A DNA stretch of 35,495 nucleotides from Umbilicaria muhlenbergii (GCA_000611775.1 KK106981.1:519834-555328); one strand, 5' to 3'. Positions 9,900 to 21,400 are shown, counted from the first letter of the stretch. Translations and numbers: made by a program. Notes: a model not told the origin generated them from the sequence alone.

Positions 9900-11300
9900 A
9901 TTCAATTCCTTCATGTTCATAAATCCTCATAAATTGTTATGATTGATCAATACCTTTATGATATGACAACTGCCTTCAAGGTAGTGATGTCAGTGTTTAA
10001 ACATCATAATGATGACAAGGAGCTCCTGATCATGAGTTTCATATTAAATCTTTGAAGGAGACAGCTTTCTTAATTAAAATGTAACTGAATGTCACTGCTC
10101 ATTATTCAACAGCTGAGACAGGATGTCAGTGAGCTTAATGATTGATGCATCAGTTTTCACCTGTATTCATAACTTCAGATTAAAGTGAATCAGGATAAGT
10201 GCTGTCATAAAGATTTTATGAAGGCAGTCAAACACCTTCTTTGTGTCACTTGAGAATTTAAAAGACTTAAACTTCTTTTCATTCTTGCTATCTTTCATAA
10301 GGTTTGTCAAGGGGGCTGTAACTTGTGAATAGCACTTAATAAAGCGTCTATAAAAGTTTACAAAGCTCAGGAAGACTTATACTTTCTGAAAAGTCCTTAA
10401 TACTGATCAGTCCTGTATGATGTTCACTCATCACAGATTCATGGCTACGCCTTCAGTTGTGATAATAAACTCTAGGAATTTCACCTTGATAATGAAGAAT
10501 TCACACTTCTTAGAGTTTGCATAAAGTTGAAATCAATGAAGTCAGTCTAATACCTGCTTAACATGCTCTCAGTGTTGCGCTGATGATTCTGAGTATATAA
10601 GAATGTCATCTAAATAAATAACACAAAAGACATTCACAAGCTCTGTTAATGCTTGATTGATGTAAGCTTGAAACATAACTGAAGTGTTGATCAATCTAAA
10701 AGACATGATCATATACTTAAAGTGACTGTAACACATGTGAAATGCTGTTTTCCACTCATCACCCTCCTTGATGCAGATACAGTGATAGACGTTCTTTAAA
10801 TTTAACTTCATAAATAGCTTGACTTCATTAAGCTGATTCAATGTTTCACTTATAAAAAGTAATAAGTGCTTATTCTTGATGATCATCTTGTTCAATCCTC
10901 AGTAATCAACACATAACTGCAGCCCTTCATCTTTTTTTAAAACAAAAAGGATGAGTGCTCCTGCAGGACTCATGAAATGATGAATTCAACCTTTCATTAA
11001 GATGTCATTCAAGTATTCTCATAGCACCTCTAATTCAGTATTGAAGAGGTTATACAAAGGGCCATAAGATGAATCTGTACTGTTCAGGTCAATTGCATGA
11101 TCACTGACTTTATAAGATGAAAGGAGGTCAGCATTCTCTGTTGAAAACACATTCACATAATCAGTGTACTCCTCAGGTAAAGCTTATGTTATTACAGCAC
11201 TTTATATGCACACCTTTGATGCAGCATCATCACTCAGACTGACTTATATCATGATGTAAACAGCAGAGTGATCTTGAATCTTTCTTGTAAATTCATCAGA
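9900..11300 (-). pseudogene. reverse transcriptase and RNase H of A pol
   Basis: The minus-strand open stretch 10569-10895 covers the RT palm: KNKHLLLFISETLNQL, a region equivalent to the first catalytic Asp motif (KLNLKNVYH, where Asp is expected after the Lys and Asn is seen) and FCVIYLDDILIYS with YLDD at 10605-10616. The N-terminal RT part is at about 10990-11190 and RNase H at about 9950-10350. The YLDD pair is intact but the flanking frames are closed by TGA and TAA. Confidence 0.9.
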
Positions 11301-11559
11301 TGACTGTAACTCAATAAGCTGCTTTTTAATGTTGAAGCATCACACCTTCATTCTGCAGTCAATTCACACATGTTCAGTTTTCAATGTGAAGAGTTCAAGG
11401 ATAAGAGGTGATCCTGATTTATTTAATGTATAAAACACATGTTCACATTCATGAGACTGTCCTCAACTGTCAGTAAGCTGATAAAACACAAAATAAGCAC
11501 TGAAGCAGTAAGCCTTCTGATCATTTAAGAATTAAGGTTGAGGCAACAAGCCCTTCATA

Positions 11560-11728
11560 TGAGTCAATTGATGCTCAATAATGAAATGTTGTGAAATCAC
11601 ATTGACTTCAGCTCCCGTGTTCAATAAGGCTTGCATGAGTATGACATCATCATTGTGAAGAACTTGTTCATTGACAATTAAACTAAGCTCTGAGGCTACT
11701 TTTGTTCAGCACTTCAGTGACGTGAAGT
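11560..11728 (-). pseudogene. protease part of A, cut by element C
   Basis: The minus strand encodes QALLNTGAEVNVI at about 11595-11632. This is the aspartic protease active-site region, where D-T/S-G is expected and N-T-G is seen; B has the same change. The reading region breaks at 11728, where element C begins, and continues upstream (in gag) at 20160. Confidence 0.75.
11724..11728 (+). repeat. target site duplication of element C, left
   Basis: GAAGT lies directly before the C LTR; GAAGC lies directly after the other LTR at 20160-20164. The single difference is a C/T transition. Joining the two flanks restores the arrangement seen uninterrupted in element B near 32185. Confidence 0.85.
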
Positions 11729-12020
11729 TGTAAGAGGCTGAGTGTATGATGATCATCATAATGATGTTTGAACAGGGTGTTGTAGGCAAAAGTCATGATA
11801 AAGTCAATGCAGTGATTATATGTCTTCTATTTCATGACAAAACTGATCACTGAGAAAGCAGGTTTCTGAACCTTCTTGTGAAAAGTTTTCACTTGATGTC
11901 AAGGCGCTAAGCGCTGAGTCATCATATTTATATAATGTCATACTATAGTGTCATCCTATAGTGTTGTACTAATGTCATATTAATGTTGTACTGTCATACT
12001 ATTATATGATGACTCTGACA
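11729..12020 (-). repeat. LTR of element C (3' LTR)
   Basis: This 292-bp LTR runs from TGTAAGAGGCTGAG to CTCTGACA. By eye it differs from its partner at 19868-20159 at about 31 positions, all but one being transitions. It contains GGCGCTAAGCGCTG (11903-11916) and an array of GTCATAC/GTTGTAC heptamers (about 11935-12000). Confidence 0.92.
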
Positions 12021-12035
12021 CAGCATTCCCCTTCT
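12021..12035 (-). other. polypurine tract of element C
   Basis: The minus strand reads GAGAAGGGGAATGCTG directly before the 3' LTR, the expected place for the polypurine primer. It confirms minus-strand transcription of the element. Confidence 0.65.
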
Positions 12036-12819
12036 CATGACGCCGTCCCCGGGGCCAACTGAATGCTCATAAACCTCATTATGATGTCATAACAGTTGAG
12101 GTTATAAGGTGGTTGCATGAGACTGCATTAAGATAAGGCTGATCATGTGCTTTTACTTAATTGTGATGATATCACACCTGGCAGTAAGTTCTTTTTCATA
12201 ACATAAACATCAAGATCATGTTTATCATAAGTTTAAAACATCCTTCCCTTTGTGCTTATTCTTCATCATTTGTCTAGTTATTTGTCTTATGACATGTTGT
12301 TGTACATCTCATGACTTTTTCACAGCTCATTGAGTGATCTGATGACTTCATGATGTCATCCTCATTGCAGAGGTGTTCACCTCATGAAGGAAGTGTCATG
12401 AAGTTTGCAGCTCATGATTCAACATTCTTGCAGTGTCATACTTCCTGTCATACATGTATGAATGCTAACATGATATATAGTCAATCAATATTCAAATGAT
12501 TGAACTCACAGCTGTGAACAATGATGAAGACTCATCTCTGTCAGGGAAGCCTGTTGAGCTCTGAGCTTAATGTGATGAGAAGAGCTCTGAGTTGAAGTCA
12601 GTGAACAGAACTGTGATGATTGACATCTTCAGAAAGAGATGAGAAAACAGAATGATAAAATTGACTGTTCAGCACCTGAAGAAGGTTAAGTGTTTATCTT
12701 TAAGTAACATCTTCAGCAGCAGTTCCTGCTCTGTGTGATATCATGATGATATCTTGCTGCCAGCTCATATGCAGCAGGCTCATCATCATGAGCATGTGAT
12801 TTGAGAGAACCTCAGTCAC

Positions 12820-13470
12820 ATGTTGTCAAGTACTGCTCACTGTGACTCTTATATAAGAGCTGAAGTTGATCACTGCTTTGTGTCAGACAGAGGAGTCTGC
12901 GCGTGTTGCATATCTTTTCACAACTCTCATGAGCAATACATGACAGAGCCTCTGATCATCACTGCTTTTAACTTTAAAAGCTCTGATGTTGTTGTCCTGA
13001 TGCATGTTTATGATGATCAGAGGAGTGACAGCACACTGTAAGTCTGCCTTTTTTAATTCTCTTTTGTTTTGTTTAGTATGACAAAGTGTCATACTTTTAT
13101 CATACTTTATGTCATACTTTTGCATTGTTAACTAATCATAGCATTTAATGACTGATCATCAGATCCTCATGCTGCTGCCTTTTATTAATCATTATCAGCA
13201 TTCTTCACGCCCCCTGCAGCTGCTCCTCAACATGAGTCTCATGACATTCATAATGAGATAATTAATGTTAATTCAGTAGTCTTAAGAAGCTCATTCAAGC
13301 TCTTGCTGTTTTATTAAAAAGCACTGCTCATGCTCTCTGCATCCTCAACACTCATCAATCTTGTCATTATCAAGAGTACATTGAACTCTGTGAGCAGCAT
13401 CATGTTGAGGAGATGAGGTTAAAGGCTTCATCAGATAATGAAGAAGAGTTTAAGATGATGAAAGACAAGT
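12820..13470 (+). pseudogene. antisense accessory gene of C (Cys/His cluster, acidic end)
   Basis: The plus strand, opposite to pol, is open at 12820-13041. It encodes C-x10-C-x7-C-x2-C-x3-H (first Cys at 12841, core 12874-12921), the same spacing as in A and B, although the rest of the protein is different. The open frame ends at ACTGTAAGT, a good splice donor (GTAAGT at 13037), and an acceptor-like TAACTAATCATAG ends near 13141, giving an intron of about 104 bases. A downstream exon at about 13290-13470 reads ALAVLLKSTAHALCILN... and ends with an acidic, Lys-rich tail (DNEEEFKMMKDK, stop TAG). The exon frames do not join without interruptions. Function unknown; zinc binding is inferred. Confidence 0.55.
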
Positions 13471-13752
13471 AGATAAATGAGGATGACTTGACATGACACT
13501 GATGAGGAGTCAAGTACAAGATGTTAACCTCAGGTTCACTTTAATTTTTAAATATGAAATGAAATGCTTCTGTGCTTGAATGTTTTTTAATTCTCTACAA
13601 TGTGACACATCTGTTATAATGTAGTCTGTGCAGTAATTTTATTATAAATTTCACTGTAGCATCATAGCCTCTGTCATATTCTTATTGTAAGGCACTGACT
13701 CTGTCATAAGAGATCAGGTTAACAAAGCTGACAAAGTTTTCAATTCTTAAGA

Positions 13753-13866
13753 CTCATGACTTTTGTGACAGCTTTCTTAAAGCTTATGACTTTTGTGACA
13801 GCTTTCTTAAGGCTCATGACTTTTGCAACAGCTTTTCAATCAACTTTGAAGAGTCACATCATACAG
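13753..13866 (-). repeat. short tandem repeat in the pol tail of C
   Basis: CTCATGACTTTT-like starts at 13753, 13783 and 13813 give two shortened 30-base units followed by one full 54-base unit. It is the counterpart of the five-unit array of D at 3101-3370, so the array length and unit form differ between the two copies. Confidence 0.8.
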
Positions 13867-13869
13867 CTC

Positions 13870-15330
13870 ACCTGAATTTCAGTTTATCAGAGTTGTCAGC
13901 ATGAAATTTTCACATTTTTGTCTTTACATTGTGAATGAAATGTGTTGATTCTCATGTGTCATCTCACACCTGATCTGTCAACTTTCATTTAATGAGGTAT
14001 TGAAGCCTGCTGTCATGAATGCAGTTATTCACAATTGCCTTGACTTCTCACTCATCATCTCAGTTGAGTAGTAGGTCTTTTCCTGTCAATGCAGAGGACA
14101 CATGACATGTGCCTTAAAATGACTTCAATAAAGTGACATTGAATATGTTATAAATGTTTCAATCCTCTGAGAGGTCAAGTTCATATGATGATCAACTTAT
14201 CACATGTCATATCATGAATGAACTGAGTTTTTTTCAATGCAGTTTCTTCATCTGCTTGTTCACTGACACATTTTTTTCATTGATCAGTACTAAATCACCT
14301 TCTTTGAATGTTATCTTCATTCAGCGCTGATTATAATAATTTACATATGTTTCATTAACCTGTCATAACTGCTTCTGAGCTGTTGCAATTTGATCTTGAA
14401 GCTGCTGTGCATCTGCATAAAGTCTTATTTGTTCATGTGAGTGTTATATAAACAGCTTACTTAGGCTCATCTGAGGGTCTCACTTTAAGTTAAGCTGAAA
14501 AGGGCTCTTTTCTATAGCAGCATGTATGAAGTTGTTGTATGAGAACTTCATGCAGAGTAAAAGCTTGACTCAGTCCTCTTGCTGCTCATCAACAAATATG
14601 TATAAATATGCCTTCAAGGACTGATTCTGCCTCTTTGTTTAACTGTCAGTTTGCAGGTGAAAAGCTGTTGACATATTATAATGACATCACATGTGAAAGC
14701 AGAAGCTGATTCATTGCTTTAACATAAAAAGCTTATCTCTGTCTGTGACTAGAACTTTTGACACATCATGATGCTTAATAATGTTCTGAATAAACACTTT
14801 AATGAAGTCAGCAATCAACATTGTCTTCTGTATAAAAATATAATGAGCCATTTTAATCAACTTATCAATTATGATGAGGATTAAATCTCATGTTGTACTT
14901 TCATATGTGCTGCTCAGTGACAGGTCTGTAATGAAGTTCATTGTCATCATATGTCATGACACTTTCAGGACTGATAATGAGTTCAATAATTTATATGATT
15001 TGTGATGAGCTGGCTTCACTTTTTGACATTCAACATAATCATGACAGTAACATTGTACATCTCTGACAGCATCAGGTCAGTCATAGAATCATTATATTAA
15101 TTTTATAATTCTTGACTTCCTGAAATGACCTGCAAAGACATCATCATGAAATCAACTGATCACTGCATTGTGAAGGGCAGGGTTCTGTGAAATGTAAATC
15201 TTATCATCATAATGTACAACATCATCTATTTTTTGCCAATGTTTTCATATATTCAACAGTATAAATGCCATATTTGACTACATCTCTGATGTCATGATCA
15301 TCTCAGGGTTCATGTCTATATTCATATTTA
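13870..15330 (-). pseudogene. integrase and chromodomain of C pol
   Basis: The region aligns along its length with D 3380-4730. It contains the integrase zinc-binding end (about 15005-15060), the core start MNFIT with Asn for the first catalytic Asp (about 14925-14945), the C-terminal domain (about 14280-14330) and the chromodomain (about 13960-14060). A stretch of roughly 100 bases at about 15215-15320 is absent from D, where short ATCATCAT-like sequences flank the gap. Confidence 0.85.
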
Positions 15331-15659
15331 TCATCTCAGACTCAGTCAAGTTGTTTTTATTCTTAAGAGGGGTAGTTAATCTCTGTCATACTTATCATAT
15401 CAAACTGTCTTTCAACTGCTCAGTATAAATCACACATTCAAGTTGTTTAATAAATATTTTTGTATAAGCTGTTATCTCCTCACTTATTGGTGAGTGAGTA
15501 GACATGAGTTGAAGCGCTTCAACAGTGTCAGCAGAAGTGTTATCCTCAATTTAAAGATTAATAGAAACATGACTTATGTCATCATTCATAACTGCAGTGT
15601 TTGCTGAGTTATTCTTAATTGAGTGCTGCTGAGGCTCTGCATACTTAAGCTCTCTTATT

Positions 15660-16100
15660 CAGTCACGGCTTGCTTCTTAAGCATGTAGGTCATGAACTGC
15701 TGATGTTTTAATCATACTGTCAGCTTCAGTATTCATCATATTGATATATTCATCACGGCTTGCTTCTTAAGCATGTAGGTCATGAACTGCTGATGTTTCA
15801 GTCATGTCATCAGCTTCAGTATTTATTGTATTAACATATTCATCACAGCTTACTTCTTCTTGAGCAGATAAGTTCTGCATCACTGATATTTTAATGAGAC
15901 TGTCATCTTCAGTAATCATCATACTGAGTAGATGATGCACTGCTGATGTTTTAATGATATCACTGACTTCATCTGACATGACACTTTCATCATTTTCATT
16001 ACAGCTTGCTTCTTTTTAAGCAGGTAAATTTCACATCACTGATGTTTTAATGAGATCATCATCTTCAGTGTTCATCATATCAGTAGTATTCATTATGACA
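15660..16100 (-). repeat. 90-bp in-frame tandem repeat in pol of C
   Basis: The CTTGCTTCTT-type block begins at about 15669, 15759 and 15849, a 90-base period, followed by two or three degenerate units to about 16100. The minus strand is open at 15767-15979 and encodes TSAVHDLHA-type repeats. This is the counterpart of the D array at 5055-5416. Confidence 0.85.
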
Positions 16101-16109
16101 GATATGATG

Positions 16110-17060
16110 TTCTCTTGTTATAACTTCTGTCATACTGCCCTTGACTGCAGTGTCATTGCAGCAAGCATGTATAATTTCTTCTGTACTGACTTATAATCCT
16201 CACTTCTCAAGTGGAAGGACTGTCACATTATTTCAGCAGCAGTTGAGGTATTAACAGTCTTCAGCAGTTCATAATCAGGTCATCTTAATAAATCATCAAC
16301 AGAGTTCTTCTTGCCTTCTTGATATGTGACTCTGAAGTCATATTCAGCAAGCTTCTCAGCTTATTTGAGCTGCCTTCATGTGAGGTTTGAGGTAGTCATG
16401 AATCAAACAAGGTTTGCATGATCAGTCAATATGACAATTTAATGTTTAACACCCTGACAGTAGTGCTGACAATGATGCATGACTTTCATGATGACAAGGA
16501 GCTCTTGCTCACCTGTATTATATTAAGTCTCAGTATTTAGCAGCTTCTTGCTGTAGTAAGCAATTAATAATCAGTGCAATTGACCATTGACCTTAAAGCA
16601 TTGTGTCAAGATTTCACTAATTGTGAATTCAGAGGCGTTCATTTCAACCTTCATGAGTTTGTTTTCATTGAAGTAACATAATAATGAAGCACTCATGAAG
16701 GTCTCCTTTAAAGTCTTAAACACTTTCAATGCAGCTCCTGAAAGTGAAAAAGAGACAGATATGATGTTTTCTTATTATAACTCTCCTCTGACTTGTGAGC
16801 TGTGTGCTGAATAACTTGTGTTAAACCTCTGCAATGAGATTAAGCTGCTCTGCTTTCCTTCAATGTCTTGATGAGGAGCAGTTCAGTGAGTTAAAAGAGA
16901 ACTTGATATAATCTTAATCTTCTTTTTATTTCTTCCTGTTTTCAGGAGGTTTAACAGTGATACTGTAATTCATGAATAATCTCTTATAAACCTTCAGAAG
17001 AAGTTAATGAAGCTTAAAAAGACCTGCAATTTATGAATGTTCTTCAAAGGCAGTCATTCT
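16110..17060 (-). pseudogene. RNase H and RT connection of C pol
   Basis: This stretch aligns with D 5420-6384. It encodes the RNase H part of the polyprotein on the minus strand, with the thumb motif equivalent to FLGFANFYRRFI at about 16940-17000, and several TGA codons. Confidence 0.75.
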
Positions 17061-17064
17061 TCAA

Positions 17065-17974
17065 CAGTTTAAATTTTTTTCAAGTTCATGTATATGCCTT
17101 TTGTGTTGATCTTGAATCCTAGGAAGTTCACTTCTGTTGTATTGAATGAGCACTTACTGATCTTAAGATGAAGATCATGACATCATAATGCACTTAGTAC
17201 TTATTGTACATGCTCTTCATGCTTAGACTCATCTTTGCTAAAGATCAAGATATCATTCAAGTAAATCATGCATGTGATGTTTAAAAACTCATCAAGTGCT
17301 TTATCAATGAAGGCTTGAAACGTGACAGGAGCATTCATGAGACTGAAAGACATGACAAGATATTTAAACAGCCTGAATCATGTTCAAAACACTGTTTTTC
17401 ACTCATCTTCACCTTTAATTCATATTCAATTATATGCATTCTTGCAATTCAGCTTAATGAACTTCTTAACTCCTTGAAGATGATTCAACATGTCTGATAT
17501 AAATGATAATGAGTAATGATTCTTAATAGTAATATCATTCAAGCACTTATAATCAATGATTAATCATAAGCTGCCATCTGATTTCAGTACAAACATAACA
17601 GGTGAAGTCACAGGTGATATTAATTTACAAATTATGTTTATCTTCATGACATCATCTAAATATACCTTCAGTACATTGAGCTCAGCTGAAGACATTGAGT
17701 ATAACTTTCTGAATGAAGGTTGCTGCTCTGATTTCAAGTAAATAACATGATCATGTGAACCTTTATCAGGCAAAGACTGCTTCTCAGCTGCCTGAAATAT
17801 GTCTGTGAAGTCATGATATTCAGGAGGTAATGTGTCATACACATCATTACCTCTGTCATACTGTAATGAGTTCATCTGAAGAGTATATTCTTTCATATTA
17901 ATCATTAAATCTGACAGTCCTATGAAGTGTTCTGTAATGAAAAGGTTGTTCATATGTAAAACATTCTTCAACAT
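17065..17974 (-). pseudogene. reverse transcriptase of C, active site YLND
   Basis: The open stretch 17564-17974 encodes the RT N-terminus (LPPEYHDFTDIFQAAEKQSL, then LYSMSSAELNVLKVYLD and PVTSPVMFVLKSDGSL), a clear gypsy RT entry. The palm continues to about 17065. The catalytic box at 17252-17263 reads YLND where D, A and B read YLDD, consistent with a single G-to-A change that removes a metal-binding Asp. The enzyme would be dead at this site regardless of the stops. Confidence 0.9.
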
Positions 17975-17999
17975 CTTCTTTTCATTAACAGTGAATACT

Positions 18000-19840
18000 C
18001 AGTGTGCTGTGATATGCTTCACCTTTTTCCATAGGAATTTCCCTGTGTCATATTCATGATTCAGGTTTGCATTGACTAGAAATGATAACCTGAGGATGAA
18101 AGAAGCTGATGTGTTGTCTCATGTGACAAGAAAGCAGCTGTTATAGTGATAAGATTAACTGTTGATGTCATACATCATAATAGTCAATATGACAGATTCT
18201 GACAAGTCAATCATATTACCTCATGCATTGACTTGAGCTTCATAGGATTCAGTTTGTAAAGACAGTTCATTGACAACATATCATGTGATAATATTGCCTT
18301 GACTGTCATTGTTAATAATATATGAGTATTTTTTCTTCAGATCATCTCTTGTCATATGAAAGTTCACCTTTAACTGCTCTGATATCAGATGTGAGATATC
18401 ATTAATGATAAGTAAGAAGATGAGCTGAAGGTTGACTGTGAGTCATTTATTTACATCAATCACAGTAGTGACTGCTGTTGATCATTTCATCATACATTCA
18501 TTTGTTTAATGATTGATGACTTTACACTTGATACAGAGGCCTGCTGCTTTTTATGCATTCATTTTATTCTTGAGAATAAAATCTTCTTGTCAGCATGAGG
18601 GTCCTGTGAATGTTTATATTGTTATCATGATCACTTTCTCCGCAACTGGTATGTGGTTTGAATTTCAACTTTGATCATGACTACTTTCTTAATAAAAGCC
18701 TCATGAATTGTTTCCTCTTTCATGATTGAATTGTTGAGGGTGAGAGGTTTATTATTCAATGAAAGATTCTTTTCTGTCATAGTATGATGTCAGTGTCATA
18801 CTTTTGTTGTTGTTGTCAATTTTGCTTTAATGATTCTTTTTGGTGTCTGAGCAGCTTCAGAACAGTTCATGATTAATGATGATGTCAAGATGTGCTGAAA
18901 TTTCCTGCATTAACTGTCTTGCAACCTGCGTCAGATCTCAACATCATAGTTTAGTTAAAACATGATGAGGAAGCCTTGATTATCAGTGATCTTAAATGAG
19001 CATTTCACTGATTTCCTTGTGTGAAGCTGAAAGAAAGCAGTAGAGTTCTGATAATCTGTCATATCAGAAGATGATTATATCATGGCTGCAGAGTTCAACT
19101 GCATTAAAAGTGATGATATTTCATTTATTTATGTCTTCATCAGGGGATAGGTTCTTCTCTAGAATCTTTAAAAAGTTGTTGTAAATGATTTAAATGTGAT
19201 CATGCTGCTCTTTTTGCTTCTGTCAGTCACTTATGACTGTTTTCTCAAGGTAGATGCCTGCTCAGATGATGAAATCTCATTCAGTAGAAAATTACTCTGA
19301 CATCAGCTCCTGATTCTGATTGATTTCATTCAAGTATTTTTGAAGTTTTCATCTCATGACTTTGACACCTCCTGTATAGAGGTGAGGCTCTCATGACTTT
19401 ACAAGGCATTAAAAAAGGGGAGGTGTGATGTCTGTCATAACTTAACATTGTAGTTCATATGATGAACCTGCATCATTCTCTGAGTTTACTGTAATCATAA
19501 TTGAAGGATCTTCTTACAGATGTTGATTAAACTTCTGAAGTTCTCTTTTATTGTCCTCAAACTTAATTTCTTGTTGTACACATTGTAATTATAATCACTG
19601 GCGCTCAATGACCTCTTGATTATGAGCAGTGACTGCCTCAAGATTTTCAATGATGTCATCAGAGTTGCCTGCAGCAATATGTTCATCATCATTAACAATG
19701 TCAGAAGTAAAGGTATTAATGATTGATAATGTAAACCTGTTAATTGAAGGGTCTGCCTCAGCTTGATTATTAATTGTTTCATTGATCTGATGAGATCAAA
19801 GTGTTGATGTCATCATGTCTTATGCTTCTGACATGACCAT
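18000..19840 (-). pseudogene. gag and protease region of C
   Basis: Gag appears to start at the ATG at 19840, 27 bases inside the 5' LTR. The minus strand then reads NETINNQAEADPSINRFTLS and an acidic stretch, later QQEIKFEDNKRELQKFNQHL. A CCHC knuckle (C-IK-C-KVIN-H-x4-C, with TGA at the first x) is at about 18500-18545. The protease lies between this and 18000 but I could not place its active site. The minus-strand open frame at 19495-19782 is a shadow in another frame. In D the matching region is 24504-26073. Confidence 0.75.
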
Positions 19841-19851
19841 TCGCCTGAAGG

Positions 19852-19867
19852 TACTGAGTGATCAGTA
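19852..19867. promoter_or_regulatory. hairpin next to the 5' LTR of C (primer-site region)
   Basis: TACTGA-GTGA-TCAGTA is a perfect 6-bp inverted repeat with a 4-base loop, touching the LTR where a tRNA primer-binding site is expected. D has the identical 16 bases at 26085-26100, although its surroundings have mutated. No TGG-type tRNA complement follows the LTR. Confidence 0.6.
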
Positions 19868-20159
19868 TGTAAGAGGCTGAGTGTACAACAGTCATCATAA
19901 TGATGTTTGAATGAAGTGTCATAAGCAAAAGTCATGATAAAGTCAATGCAGTGATTATATGTCTTCTATTTCATGACAAAACTGATCACTGAGAAAGCAG
20001 GTTTTTAAACCTTCTTGTGAAGAGTTTTCACTTGATGTCAAGGCGCTAGGCGCTGAGTCATCATATTTATATAATGTTGTACTATAGTGTTGTATTATAG
20101 TGTCATACTAATGTTGTACTAGTGTTGTACTGTCATATTATTATATGATGGCCCTGACA
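19868..20159 (-). repeat. LTR of element C (5' LTR)
   Basis: This is the partner of 11729-12020: TGTAAGAGGCTGAG to GCCCTGACA, 292 bp. It carries the same GGCGCTAGGCGCTG motif near 20043 and heptamer array near 20076-20142. The target duplication GAAGC follows at 20160-20164. Confidence 0.92.
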
Positions 20160-21400
20160 GAAGCCTTCACTGAAGCATTTTCATTTTTTGATGCTGAAAC
20201 AGCTGCAACCAGGGTCTTATTCAGGTCTGAGTTTTTCACAGGTTGTGAATAATTAAGGGAATAATATCTCTTCTGATTGCAATTTTAATAAATCACATGT
20301 GACAAGTCCTTTATTTCAGGAGCCTTCATTGATTCACTTTTATATTTATTATCTCACTTGCTCTTCATCTTGCTCTCATCAGGCTTATGATCTTTATTCT
20401 CTGCAGACTTCAACAGTGACTCAAGTTTACAACTGAAGGTAACTGTCATATTAAGATTTGCTTTTGATTTCATGATGCCTCTCAAATATAAGTTATTCTT
20501 CAGATGTGCAGTCAAGGTGATGATTTTCTTTTAAGTTGTGAGTAAGTCCTGATAATTCATCAAGGCTGCATGAACCTCAAGCTTCAATTTTGTGAAGAAG
20601 TGAGTCCTCATGTGCTCTTCACTGTAAGGAGGTAACTGAGCTTTCAAGGTGCTTAAATAACTATTGAAAGCTTGAACTGATTAATGAGGTAATTGAACAG
20701 CATCATTATACAGCTGAGTGATGTGAAGCTGATGATTCACAGGGTTCTTGATAATGTTGAGCAGGAATTTCATAAAATCATCTCAGGTAACAGTGAAATA
20801 ATCTTTAATTTCATCATCTCACAGTCATGCCTCCTTTGATTCATCCTTTAAGTATTGCATGATGTAAATCACCTTATCCTCCTCATGAGGGAAATCAGCT
20901 GAGTTAAAATGAAAAGTATTTCTTGCATCTCACATTCAATTCAGGTGCTTTTTCATGTTCTTGTCATGATATAACAGCAACTCCTTTGCCTGAATCCTTG
21001 ATCATACATTTCATATTGACAGCATTTCATCAGCGTGGTGCTTGCTCATTATGAACTCAGTGTTCATAAAGTCAAGGAATCTCTCAGTTGAGGTATCAAC
21101 ATGAGTAGCAGGATCTTTAAGTAAATTGACTTTTAATGTCAAGACTTCTGTTCAGAGCTGCTGCAGCTCTTGTTGCTTAAGAAGTTCATCTCACTGTTGT
21201 CTCACTTGTGTGATCTCATCATTAATGTTGCACATCATTTCACCTGAGGATCCTCTGCTCATGAGGTTCACTTCACTGATGTCAGAGGAAATGAGTGATG
21301 TTTCATGATCATTTTGTTGATTCTTCATCATCATGTCTCATTCTGCTTCAGAAGTTTAACATAGTTGGTTTCAAGTCTGCATCTTATCTCAGGCCACCAC
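20160..21400 (-). pseudogene. gag of element A (right of the C insertion)
   Basis: It aligns throughout with gag of B (32180-33365) on the minus strand: N-terminal part at about 21100-21330, capsid-like domain at about 20550-20800, and a CCHC-type knuckle region at about 20260-20310. In the knuckle region, residues that should be Cys or Trp have been changed by transitions. Element C separates it from the protease. Confidence 0.82.

Larger units (their letters stand above)
11729..20159 (-). mobile_element. family II chromovirus C, full length (8431 bp), inserted in A
   Basis: The element has two 292-bp LTRs, a 5-bp target duplication (GAAGT/GAAGC), a polypurine tract next to the left LTR and a conserved hairpin next to the right LTR. 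It is coded on the minus strand: gag (about 18400-19840), protease and RT (about 17060-18300), RNase H (16100-17060), 90-bp repeats, integrase, chromodomain and 54-bp repeat (13750-15300), then an antisense gene on the plus strand (12820-13470). The complete copy defines what is missing from D. It is inactive: stops are many and the RT active site reads YLND. Confidence 0.93.

Noticed and set aside
19495-19782. Minus-strand Leu- and Ile-rich open frame as a membrane protein.
   Set aside because: The neighbouring frame of the same strand gives a polar Gag-like protein, conserved in D; this frame is a shadow.
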